NCBI GenBank assembly: GCA_013817655.1
Contig: JACDCJ010000016.1
Span: 1 to 17,118, forward strand
Direction: 5' to 3'
DNA length: 17,118 nucleotides
From: Actinosomnolentus pattersoniae (SeqCode)
GTDB taxonomy: Bacteria; Actinomycetota; UBA4738
Every line of letters begins with the position of its first letter. Positions within the stretch are counted from its first letter, which is position 1. This document shows, one piece after another, positions 8,644-14,687 of this stretch. The translations under genes and the position numbers were made by a program. The notes beneath the pieces are model-generated. The model was not told the origin of the DNA. It worked only from the letters and a program-made list of their open reading frames with translations, and did no database searches.

Positions 8644-10103
8644 CGGTCCCCAGTCAGGCCGAGGGAGCGGAGCTCCTCGATCGCCGTGATTCGGTCGTCG
8701 AAGGGAAGGGTGCGATCCCGGAACTCCTGGCCCGTCTCGTGTCCCTTTCCCGCGATGAGCACGACGTCGCCGGCGTGCGCCTCGGTAAGCGCGAGACGGA
8801 TCGCCGCTCGCCTGTCGGCCTCGACAGCGTAGGACCCGCCACCCTCCCGTGCGCCGGGCTCGATCTCCGCGATTATCGCTCCGGGTTCCTCCGAACGCGG
8901 GTTGTCGCTGGTGATTATCGACAGGTCGGCGAGCGCGGTGGCGGCCCGTCCCATGAGCCGGCGCTTGCCGCGGTCGCGGTCCCCGCCACACCCGAAGACG
9001 ACCACGACGCGACCGGCGGTGAGGTCCCGGACCGTGCGCAGGACGTTGTCCAGGCTGTCCGGCGAGTGGGCGTAGTCGACGAGCACGGAGAAGGCCTGCC
9101 CGGCCTCCACCGGTTCCAACCGCCCCGGCACCCCGGAAAGCGCGCCGATCCCTCGAACGATGGTAGCGTCGTCGATGCCGATCGCCCTGGCCGCCGCCAG
9201 AGCGCCCAGGCAGTTCGAGACGTTGAAGTTACCCCGAAGCCGCGATCGGACTGCGAGTCCGTCAACACTGAAGGAGATTCCCGAATGGGTCACCTCGACA
9301 TCGCTCGCGCGAATTTCCGCGCCCGGCTCGAGGCCAAATGTTCGCGTCCTGACGAGCGACCGGCGAGCGAGCGCCCGGCCTTCCGGTACGTCGGCGTTAA
9401 CGACGGCGCGCTCGGAGAGCTCGGGGGTGAACAGTCGCGCCTTCGCGTCGAAGTACTCCTGCATGGACGGGTGATAGTCGAGGTGGTCCTGCGAAAGGTT
9501 CGTGAACACCGCGCACGAGTAGCGGGTCCCGTCGACGCGATGCTGGTCCAGGCCGTGCGAGGAGACCTCCATCGCGACGGTCACCACCCCTTCGTCAGCC
9601 ATGCGCCGGAGAAGCCTCTGGAGATCGGGTGCCTCCGGCGTCGTCCGTTCGAACGGCACCGTCCGTCCGAGGATCCGGACGCCCGTCGTGCCGATGACGC
9701 CCGACGGCAGGCCCGCTTCGACGAAGATCGACTCGAGGAGGTAGGTCGTCGTCGTCTTGCCGTTCGTTCCGGTGACGCCGATGAGCGACATTCGCTCGGA
9801 GGGCCGTTCGAAGAACGACGAGGCGATCGGACCCATCGCCCGCCGGACCGAGGGGACGCGAACCTGGACCACCGGGAGATCTCCGACCCATCGCTCCACC
9901 ACAATCGCGGAGGCGCCGCGCGAGGCCGCCTCGGACGCGTAGGCGTGCCCGTCGACGTGCTCCCCGGGGACGCAGAAGAAGAGAGCTCCGGAGCGAACCT
10001 CCGCCGATCGGTGCGTCACGTCCGTCACGGCGACCGCGGCGTCCCCGCTGGACTCGGCCTCGTCCACGCCTGTCAGGAGATCTGCGAGCAAGGGTCCTAG
10101 CAT
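8640..10103 (-). CDS. murE: UDP-MurNAc-L-Ala-D-Glu--meso-diaminopimelate ligase MurE
   Basis: MurE adds the third stem-peptide residue to UDP-MurNAc-L-Ala-D-Glu in the cytoplasm. The product is 487 residues. Motifs are THRSAEVRSGALFFCVPG in the N-terminal domain, the P-loop GVTGTNGKTTTT (about 109-120), the TTPEAPDL and EVSSHGL substrate segments, and YFDAKARLF, whose Lys221 matches the carbamylated lysine of the family. The C-terminal domain carries SDNPRSEEP with DNPR at 400-403. DNPR selects meso-diaminopimelate in characterised MurE enzymes, whereas lysine-adding enzymes differ there, so an mDAP wall is predicted. The ATG at 10103 lies 14 bases beyond the ftsI stop. An AGGG in that gap is the only ribosome site. 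This is one of the few junctions in the cluster without an overlap or near-overlap. Confidence 0.97.
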   Translation of the reverse strand: MLGPLLADLLTGVDEAESSGDAAVAVTDVTHRSAEVRSGALFFCVPGEHVDGHAYASEAASRGASAIVVERWVGDLPVVQVRVPSVRRAMGPIASSFFERPSERMSLIGVTGTNGKTTTTYLLESIFVEAGLPSGVIGTTGVRILGRTVPFERTTPEAPDLQRLLRRMADEGVVTVAMEVSSHGLDQHRVDGTRYSCAVFTNLSQDHLDYHPSMQEYFDAKARLFTPELSERAVVNADVPEGRALARRSLVRTRTFGLEPGAEIRASDVEVTHSGISFSVDGLAVRSRLRGNFNVSNCLGALAAARAIGIDDATIVRGIGALSGVPGRLEPVEAGQAFSVLVDYAHSPDSLDNVLRTVRDLTAGRVVVVFGCGGDRDRGKRRLMGRAATALADLSIITSDNPRSEEPGAIIAEIEPGAREGGGSYAVEADRRAAIRLALTEAHAGDVVLIAGKGHETGQEFRDRTLPFDDRITAIEELRSLGLTGDR

Positions 10104-10117
10104 GGCCCTGGTTCACC

Positions 10118-11926
10118 CTAACCCGCCGGCGAGGCGCTCGGAGGAGTGGGTGGCTTAGGTGCCGGCGGCACTCGCAGCAGGGCCAAGGCGAACCGGGCCA
10201 CTTCCTGGAAGAGTGGAGCCGCTGCGACTCCCCCGTATTTCGTCTCCGGCTCGTCCAGAACCGCGGCGACGACGAGGGCCGGGTCGGATGCCGGGGTGAT
10301 GCCGATGAACGAGGCAACGTACTTGTCGCTGTACCCGAGGGAGTTCGGCCGTGGCTTCTGCGCGGTTCCCGTCTTGCCGGCGACCCAGAAGCCCGGGATC
10401 TCGGCCTCCCCGCCGGTGCCCACCTGGACCGCGTAGGACAGAATTCGCGTGACGGCGGCGGCCGTGTCCTCGGAGACAACGCGGCGCGTGGGCGACGGGG
10501 GGAATGGCGCGAAAGCGCCGTCGTCTTCGATCGTCCCTCGGACGAGCCGTGGCCGGACCGAGACCCCGCCGTTCGCGATCGTGGCGTACACGCCGGCCAT
10601 CTGAAGGGCGGTCACGGCGACTCCCTGGCCGATGGAGATCGAGGGCAACGTCGTCCCCCACCACTCCTCCGGTGGCGCGAGGATGCCGGGCGACTCACCC
10701 GGGAACCCGATCCCCGTGGGCTTTCCAAAGCCGAAGTCGTACAGATATGAGGCGAGCATCTCGTCGCCGAGGAGCTGCGCCACGGTGATGGCGCCGACGT
10801 TGCTCGACTGAGCCACGATGTCGGCGAGGGTCATCTGCTCCATCGGGTGAGAGTGGGCGTCGTGATAAGTCCGGTCGAAGACCTGTATCTCGTCGGGAAT
10901 GTTGAACCTCTGGTCGAGGGTCACCAGTCCCAGTTCGAGCGTGGCCGCCGCCATGATCACCTTGTTGACCGATCCGGGCTCGAAGGCGTCGGTGACAGCC
11001 CGGTTCCGCCACTCCTCCGAAGACGCCGCGGCGAAGTGGTTGGGGTCGAACCAGGGATAGGTGGCCATCGCCAGTACGTCGCCGGTCTTCGGGTCCATCA
11101 CGATGACGGTTCCACCGCGTGCCTTGTTCGTGCGGACCGCCCTCTCGAGCGAAGCCTGAGCCCGATACTGCAGGTCCTGGTCGATGGTGAGCACGATGTC
11201 CCGGCCGGGAACGGGAGGGTCGTCCCGCCGTACGGCCTGAGGGATCATCCGCCCGTTGGGGTCTTCCTCAACCTGAGCATGACCCTCCCGGCCATCCAGG
11301 AGCGAGTCGTACTGACGCTCCAGACCCTCTAGCCCGGTCCCGTCGACCCCCGCGAACCCGAGGACCTGGGACGCGACCTCACCGGCCGGGTAGTACCGGC
11401 GAGTCTCGTCGAGGAACCCGATGCCGGGTAGCTTCATATCCTTCAGGCGTTCGGCCGTCTCCACCTCCACCCCGCGGGCGAGGTAGACGAAACGACCCTC
11501 GGCAGCCGTCACCGCCGCGTAGACCTCGGCGGGAGAAAGGTCGAGGACCCCGGCCACCGTCCTCGCCACCTGCATAGGCTTGCGGACCAGAGCGGGGTCC
11601 ACGAACACCGCCTTGGCGGGCAGCGACATCGCGAGCTCGTGCAGGTCGCGATCGAATATCGAGCCGCGGGGCGCGGGCAAGCTGATCGCCCGGCCGCGCT
11701 GCGCCTGAGCGAGGTCCTGGTAGGCGGACGCGTCCGCCACCTGAAGTACGACCAGCCGCACGAGGATCCCGGAGAAACCAAGGACGAAGACCACGAGAAG
11801 GCCAATGAGACGCTGAGCCGGGGGTCGCAGGAGCCGGCGTCGTGGACGGCGGGATGGCGTCGGACGCCCGCCGGTCACGCCGGGCCTCCGTCGGCCGTTC
11901 CCCTTCCGTCCGCCGCTTCCGTTCAT
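10118..11926 (-). CDS. ftsI: Septal peptidoglycan transpeptidase FtsI (class B PBP)
   Basis: FtsI (PBP2b/PBP3 type) is the class B penicillin-binding protein that cross-links septal peptidoglycan as partner of FtsW. The product is 602 residues. A basic cytoplasmic tail of about 38 residues precedes one membrane helix (about 39-62). The dimerisation/pedestal domain starts at RGRAISLPAPRGSIFDRD, and the transpeptidase domain follows from about residue 250. Active-site motifs are complete: SVNK at 319-322 with nucleophile Ser319, SSN at 374-376 and KTG at 518-520 (VAGKTGTAQKP). No PASTA repeats follow; the protein ends in a short Pro/Ala tail. The ATG at 11926 overlaps the ftsL stop as ATGA, and GAAGGA (11940-11935) lies 8 nt upstream. 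The family could also include elongation PBPs, but the ftsL-ftsI-murE position supports the septal enzyme. Confidence 0.96.
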   Translation of the reverse strand: MNGSGGRKGNGRRRPGVTGGRPTPSRRPRRRLLRPPAQRLIGLLVVFVLGFSGILVRLVVLQVADASAYQDLAQAQRGRAISLPAPRGSIFDRDLHELAMSLPAKAVFVDPALVRKPMQVARTVAGVLDLSPAEVYAAVTAAEGRFVYLARGVEVETAERLKDMKLPGIGFLDETRRYYPAGEVASQVLGFAGVDGTGLEGLERQYDSLLDGREGHAQVEEDPNGRMIPQAVRRDDPPVPGRDIVLTIDQDLQYRAQASLERAVRTNKARGGTVIVMDPKTGDVLAMATYPWFDPNHFAAASSEEWRNRAVTDAFEPGSVNKVIMAAATLELGLVTLDQRFNIPDEIQVFDRTYHDAHSHPMEQMTLADIVAQSSNVGAITVAQLLGDEMLASYLYDFGFGKPTGIGFPGESPGILAPPEEWWGTTLPSISIGQGVAVTALQMAGVYATIANGGVSVRPRLVRGTIEDDGAFAPFPPSPTRRVVSEDTAAAVTRILSYAVQVGTGGEAEIPGFWVAGKTGTAQKPRPNSLGYSDKYVASFIGITPASDPALVVAAVLDEPETKYGGVAAAPLFQEVARFALALLRVPPAPKPPTPPSASPAG

Positions 11927-12345
11927 CGGTCCGATCCTTCGTCGCCCGAGGCGTCAGCGCCGTCTCCGGCTCGCCCTCTCCCTTCGACGAATACGATCTC
12001 GACCTCCTGTGGAGGTCGCAGGCCCGACCCGCGTGCCTCTTCGACGATTCGGCTCGGCGCCGAGAGCTCGGCCACCTGCCGGCGGAGCTCCCCGTTGTCC
12101 CGCTCCAGCCGCGTGGTCAGGCGCGCGAGCTCCTGGACGCCGAACGACCCCTGGGAGACGAGGACCTGCAGGACAACCACCGCGGTCACCAGAGAGGCGG
12201 TGAGAACGAACGCCAGGACGAAGAACCAGATGCCTCTGCCCACGTGCTGGCGGGGGGGAGGCACCACGCTCAGGCGGCCACTCCGCGCGGTCTCCTTCCG
12301 CTCGGGGCGGGCGGTGCTCGCGCTGAGGAAGGGACGCTGGCTCAC
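11923..12345 (-). CDS. ftsL: FtsL-like cell division protein
   Basis: This is a 140-residue bitopic protein with the layout of FtsL, the divisome subunit that with FtsB and FtsQ activates FtsW/FtsI. A basic N-terminal region of about 37 residues is followed by one strong membrane helix (about 38-63, IWFFVLAFVLTASLVTAVVV). A coiled-coil segment with heptad-like Leu spacing comes next (ELARLTTRLERDNGELRRQV). After it is a short RIVEEARGSGLRPP segment like the end of other FtsL/FtsB-type proteins, then an acidic tail. The GTG at 12345 overlaps the rsmH stop as GTGA, and GGAGGAG (12357-12351) is 5 nt upstream. Sequence conservation in this family is very low, so identity rests on size, topology and position between rsmH and ftsI. 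Confidence 0.85.
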   Translation of the reverse strand: MSQRPFLSASTARPERKETARSGRLSVVPPPRQHVGRGIWFFVLAFVLTASLVTAVVVLQVLVSQGSFGVQELARLTTRLERDNGELRRQVAELSAPSRIVEEARGSGLRPPQEVEIVFVEGRGRAGDGADASGDEGSDR

Positions 12346-13223
12346 GGGCCCTCCTCCGCCACGCGGCGCTCGGCCGCGCGAAGGCGTGCGCTCCGGGCCC
12401 TGGGGTTCTCCGCCGTCTCCTCAGCTCCCGGGCGCAGGGGCTTCTTCGTCAAAGGTCGCAGAGTGCACTCGTCCCGCACGAACCGCTTCACGATGCGGTC
12501 CTCGAGGGAGTGGTAGGCGATGACCACCAACCGGCCGCCGCCCCGGAGGAGACCCGCCGCCTGAGGAAGGACGGCGGCGAGCTCCTCCAGCTCCTGGTTC
12601 ACCTCGATCCGGATGGCCTGGAAGGTTCGCCGGGCGGGATGTGGCCCGCCCCGCTTCGATGGAACGGCGCCGGCGACGATGCGGGCGAGCTCGTCGGTGC
12701 TCTGGAGCGGCGACCTGGTCCGGGCGCGAACGATCGCGCCTGCGATACGCCGGGAGAAGCGCTCCTCCCCGTACTCGAAGATCACCCGGGCAAGTTCCTC
12801 TTCCGGGTAGTTGTTCACGACGTCGGCCGCGACCGGCCCCTCGTCTCCCCCCATCCGCATGTCGAGCGGACCGGCGGCGCGGAAGCCGAACCCGCGTGCG
12901 GGCTCGTCGAGTTGCATGGAGGACACGCCGAGGTCCAGCAGCACTCCGTCCGCCTCGGTCACGCCGGCTCGCCCGGCCGCGTCGGCGATCGCCGAGAACC
13001 GGGACCGGATGGTGCGAAAACGCGGGCCGAAGGCCGCAAGCCGCTCCTCCGCTCGTCGCAGCGCGGAGGCATCTCGGTCGACGCCGACGACGGCACGAAC
13101 GCCTCCATCCAGGAGGGCCAGCGCGTGGCCCCCGAGGCCGACGGTGGCGTCGATCACGAGGCCGCTCCCCCGGAGGAGGCGAACAACGTCATCGACCAGG
13201 ACCGGCCGGTGAACGCTATCCAA
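12342..13223 (-). CDS. rsmH: 16S rRNA (cytosine-1402-N4)-methyltransferase RsmH (MraW)
   Basis: RsmH is the SAM-dependent enzyme that methylates N4 of C1402 in the decoding centre of 16S rRNA. The product is 293 residues. It starts with the usual HRPVLVDDVV segment, then SAM motif I (IDATVGLGGHALALL), DGVLLDLGVSSMQLDEPARGFGFR, GPLDMRM, RTFQAIRIEVNQELEEL and YHSLEDRIVKRF, all RsmH signatures. The start must be the TTG at 13223. An in-frame TGA lies 16 codons upstream with no ATG, GTG or TTG in between, and the next start codon downstream falls inside SAM motif I. No ribosome site precedes this TTG, and it overlaps the last 8 bases of the upstream small ORF, so translation is probably coupled to it. 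Confidence 0.95.
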   Translation of the reverse strand: MDSVHRPVLVDDVVRLLRGSGLVIDATVGLGGHALALLDGGVRAVVGVDRDASALRRAEERLAAFGPRFRTIRSRFSAIADAAGRAGVTEADGVLLDLGVSSMQLDEPARGFGFRAAGPLDMRMGGDEGPVAADVVNNYPEEELARVIFEYGEERFSRRIAGAIVRARTRSPLQSTDELARIVAGAVPSKRGGPHPARRTFQAIRIEVNQELEELAAVLPQAAGLLRGGGRLVVIAYHSLEDRIVKRFVRDECTLRPLTKKPLRPGAEETAENPRARSARLRAAERRVAEEGP

Positions 13224-13338
13224 GCGCCCGAACGGCGAGCAGCCCGAGGCCGACGTACGAACCGAGTATCAGGGCCATCAGCCCCATCAGGTAGAAGCTC
13301 TGCCCGACCTCGTCGAGCAGCGGACGTGGCGTCCTCAC
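13216..13338 (-). CDS. Putative 40-residue single-pass membrane protein between mraZ and rsmH
   Basis: I do not recognise this product. A GTG at 13338 preceded by a perfect AGGAGG (13350-13345) with a 6-nt spacer opens a 40-codon frame ending in TAG at 13218-13216. The N-terminus MRTPRPLLDEVGQ is polar and carries two Arg residues. It is followed by a hydrophobic stretch of about 25 residues containing LMGLMALILGSYVGLGLL, then Arg and a short end, so a single membrane helix with the N-terminus inside is predicted. The stop lies inside the first codons of rsmH. Without this frame the mraZ-rsmH gap would be 154 bp, far larger than any other junction in the cluster, and the strong ribosome site would have no gene. 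Function is unknown. A regulatory leader peptide for rsmH is an alternative. No homology evidence is available here. Confidence 0.65.
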   Translation of the reverse strand: MRTPRPLLDEVGQSFYLMGLMALILGSYVGLGLLAVRALG

Positions 13339-13344
13339 CGCTAG

Positions 13345-13350
13345 CCTCCT
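13345..13350 (-). promoter_or_regulatory. Shine-Dalgarno site AGGAGG for the 40-codon ORF
   Basis: A perfect AGGAGG sits 6 nt before the GTG at 13338. It decides the reading of this interval, because rsmH starts over 100 bases further on in another frame and cannot use it. Confidence 0.7.
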
Positions 13351-13377
13351 TTCCCGTCTCGCGCTCTGGCCCGGCGC

Positions 13378-13809
13378 TCATCCGCGGTCCGGCTCGAGCG
13401 TTCCCTCGACGTAGCTCCCGGAGTGAGCGCCGTCGTATCGATCCCATACCTGCGTCGGCCAGATCTCCAGCCAGTCGTACACGCCGATCACCACGACCTC
13501 GCGCTCGAGACCGATCGCCGTGCGAAGTCGCTGCGGGATGACCAGGCGACCCTGCCGGTCCAGATCGGCGGCCTCCGCGTTGCCGAAGAACATCCGGCTG
13601 TACGCCCGGCTACGCTTCCCGGTCAGCGGCGCGGAGCGGACCTGTTCGCTCCGCCTGCGCCACTCTTCGTCGGGAAAAGCCCACAGACAGCCGTCCTGAC
13701 CCAGCGTCAGGTGTACGCCCTCGGCCATCGCCTCTCGGAACTTGGCAGGCAGGGCGATGCGGCCCTTGGGGTCGAGCTGATAGCGATGCTGGCCGAGCAG
13801 TTCAGCCAC
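13378..13809 (-). CDS. mraZ: Transcriptional regulator MraZ
   Basis: MraZ is a DNA-binding protein with two SpoVT-AbrB-like swapped-hairpin repeats, which in characterised species forms rings and controls its own dcw operon. The product is 143 residues from the GTG at 13809. Repeat 1 has HRYQLDPKGRIALPAKFREA (DPKGR at 13-17), and repeat 2 has DLDRQGRLVIPQRLR (84-88). LLGQHRYQLD lies within about ten residues of this start, as is normal. AAGGG precedes the GTG with a 7-nt spacer. An in-frame GTG at 13830 would add seven residues, but it falls only about 5 nt after the predicted transcription start and inside an operator repeat, so I consider it less likely. The gene is first in the operon, and the GTGG repeats over its promoter indicate autoregulation. 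Confidence 0.93.
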   Translation of the reverse strand: MAELLGQHRYQLDPKGRIALPAKFREAMAEGVHLTLGQDGCLWAFPDEEWRRRSEQVRSAPLTGKRSRAYSRMFFGNAEAADLDRQGRLVIPQRLRTAIGLEREVVVIGVYDWLEIWPTQVWDRYDGAHSGSYVEGTLEPDRG

Positions 13810-13826
13810 CGGTACACCCTTCTCCT

Positions 13827-13865
13827 CCACTTAGTCCCACGTTTATGCCACTGAAGTTCCACCAC
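13827..13865 (-). promoter_or_regulatory. Predicted MraZ operator: phased GTGG direct repeats
   Basis: On the minus strand GTGG occurs at 13862, 13851, 13840 and 13830, that is at 11, 11 and 10-bp steps, with an extra overlapping GTGG at 13865. MraZ in other bacteria is known to bind tandem GTGG or TGGG-containing repeats spaced about one helical turn apart upstream of mraZ. These repeats run from the -35 element through the predicted transcription start, a position suited to repression. Binding by this MraZ is inferred. Confidence 0.75.
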
Positions 13866-13870
13866 GTCAA
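13842..13870 (-). promoter_or_regulatory. Probable sigma-70-type promoter of the dcw operon (Pmra)
   Basis: TTGACG at 13870-13865 matches five of six bases of the -35 consensus. A 17-bp spacer separates it from CATAAA at 13847-13842, which matches four of six bases of the -10 consensus. Transcription would begin near 13835, giving mraZ a leader of about 25 nt containing GGAGGAGAAGGG. It is the best promoter-like sequence I found upstream of the cluster. Start-site mapping would settle it. Confidence 0.7.
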
Positions 13871-13930
13871 GGAGGAAGGCCCAATCCGGGGGATCGCTTT
13901 TCGTGTTCGAGAGGAGCTGAAGGCGGACAA

Positions 13931-14002
13931 CCGAGGGAAAGCTCGGGCCTGGAGCCAGGAAGAACCATCCGTCGGCGGCGCGGAGACCGGTGCTAGCCGG
14001 TC
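13931..14002 (-). terminator. Two weak hairpins after the HNH gene, possible terminator
   Basis: Read on the minus strand, 16 nt past the HNH gene stop, GACCGG and CCGGTC flank a 6-nt loop at 14002-13985, a perfect 6-bp stem. A second stem, CCGAG with CTCGG, lies at 13946-13931 and is followed by TTGT. Neither has a real T-run, so intrinsic termination is uncertain. They could insulate the mra promoter from HNH transcription. The rest of the 13831-14017 interval holds the promoter and operator and no credible gene. Confidence 0.3.
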
Positions 14003-14017
14003 ACGCCGACTTGCGTC

Positions 14018-14497
14018 CTAGAGGTATTCCTCCCACTCGGGCTCGAGCTGTCCGAGGGACAGTCGGAAGCCGTCCGCCGGAATTCGGGGCACCCGGGAGA
14101 GGCTCAGCCCGACCTCATGGGGAAGGCGATTCTCCTTGCGTGAGTTGCACCGGCGGCAGGCCGCCACGACGTTGTCCCAGGAATGCGGTCCGCCCCGGGA
14201 CTTGGGGAGGACGTGGTCCATGTTTTCGGCCGCATTGCCGCAGTACTGACAGGCCCAGCCGTCACGCGCAAACACCGCCCGGCGAGTGAGCGCTGTGCCG
14301 GCTCGGTACGGGACATGGACGAAATAGCGCAACCGGACGACGCAGGGAGCTGGGACCTCGACCCGCTCCGACCGGAACACGACCCCATTGGACGCGACGA
14401 TATCGGCCTTCTCCTTGAGGACGAGGACCACCGCCCTGCGGGCCGGAACCACCGCGAGGGGTTTGAGCGTCGCGTTAAGGACTAGGGATCTACCCAC
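14018..14497 (-). CDS. HNH endonuclease domain protein
   Basis: This 159-residue protein is a single-domain HNH-family (beta-beta-alpha metal) nuclease with a zinc-ribbon frame. CQYC at 83-86, DH at 94-95, H105, N109 and CRRCN at 114-118 form the CxxC...DH...H...N...CxxC pattern. The N-terminal part (SLVLNATLKPLAVVPARRAV and VVRLRYFVHVPYR) matches a form I know from many actinobacterial genomes annotated simply as HNH endonuclease; its substrate is not established. The GTG at 14497 is chosen because the conserved LVLNAT segment begins five residues later and a promoter-like TATACT lies just upstream. The frame extends to 14788, but that part looks non-coding. It reads toward mraZ on the same strand with a 187-bp gap. 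DNA cleavage is inferred from the motif only. Confidence 0.85.
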   Translation of the reverse strand: MGRSLVLNATLKPLAVVPARRAVVLVLKEKADIVASNGVVFRSERVEVPAPCVVRLRYFVHVPYRAGTALTRRAVFARDGWACQYCGNAAENMDHVLPKSRGGPHSWDNVVAACRRCNSRKENRLPHEVGLSLSRVPRIPADGFRLSLGQLEPEWEEYL

Positions 14498-14687
14498 AGC
14501 GGACCTGCGGCCGAGTATAACAACGGCCCTGTTTGGAACCCTGGAGCGGCTCACGACGTCTTGTCTTCGATGGCCCCCTGCGACCGAATGTGCCGCTCGA
14601 CGGAGTCGTCGCGGAGCGGAAACCCTGCGGCCGCCGTCATCCGTACCATGGGTAAGATGAATTGACCATCCGAGTGTCGGGAGCGAC
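14498..14687. other. Divergent intergenic region between HNH gene and moxR
   Basis: This 190-bp gap holds the HNH extended -10 candidate and, on the plus strand, TAAGAT at 14653-14658. TAAGAT fits the loose TANNNT -10 pattern of actinobacteria about 30 bases before the moxR ATG, but no -35 stands out. GGGAG before the ATG serves as ribosome site. Short frames inside the gap have no ribosome site and no coding character. I see no RNA gene. Confidence 0.5.
14514..14521 (-). promoter_or_regulatory. Candidate extended -10 element for the HNH gene
   Basis: TATACT (14519-14514) preceded by TGT fits an extended -10 element, and no good -35 is visible. Transcription would start near 14507, leaving a leader of only about 10 nt before the GTG at 14497. 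This is the only AT-rich spot in the divergent gap close to the gene. Confidence 0.4.

Noticed and set aside
8644..8991. N-terminal extension of the murF open frame
   Set aside because: It lies entirely inside murE. MurF proper begins at 8643, with an ATGA overlap and normal length.
4482..10100. Series of 490-560-codon plus-strand frames (4482-6152, 6026-7498, 7282-8832, 8625-10100)
   Set aside because: All are antisense to murD, mraY, murF or murE, low in complexity, and lack ribosome sites or recognisable motifs.
13869..13970. 33-codon minus-strand frame starting at ATG near 13970
   Set aside because: No ribosome site and no hydrophobic or conserved pattern. It would run into the -35 element of the mra promoter.
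14570..14665. 31-codon plus-strand frame upstream of moxR
   Set aside because: No ribosome site, polar random-looking product, and no sign of coupling to moxR.
14662..14667. TTGACC upstream of moxR as a -35 box
   Set aside because: A matching -10 would fall at about 14685, on top of the moxR ATG at 14688, so it cannot drive a normal leader.
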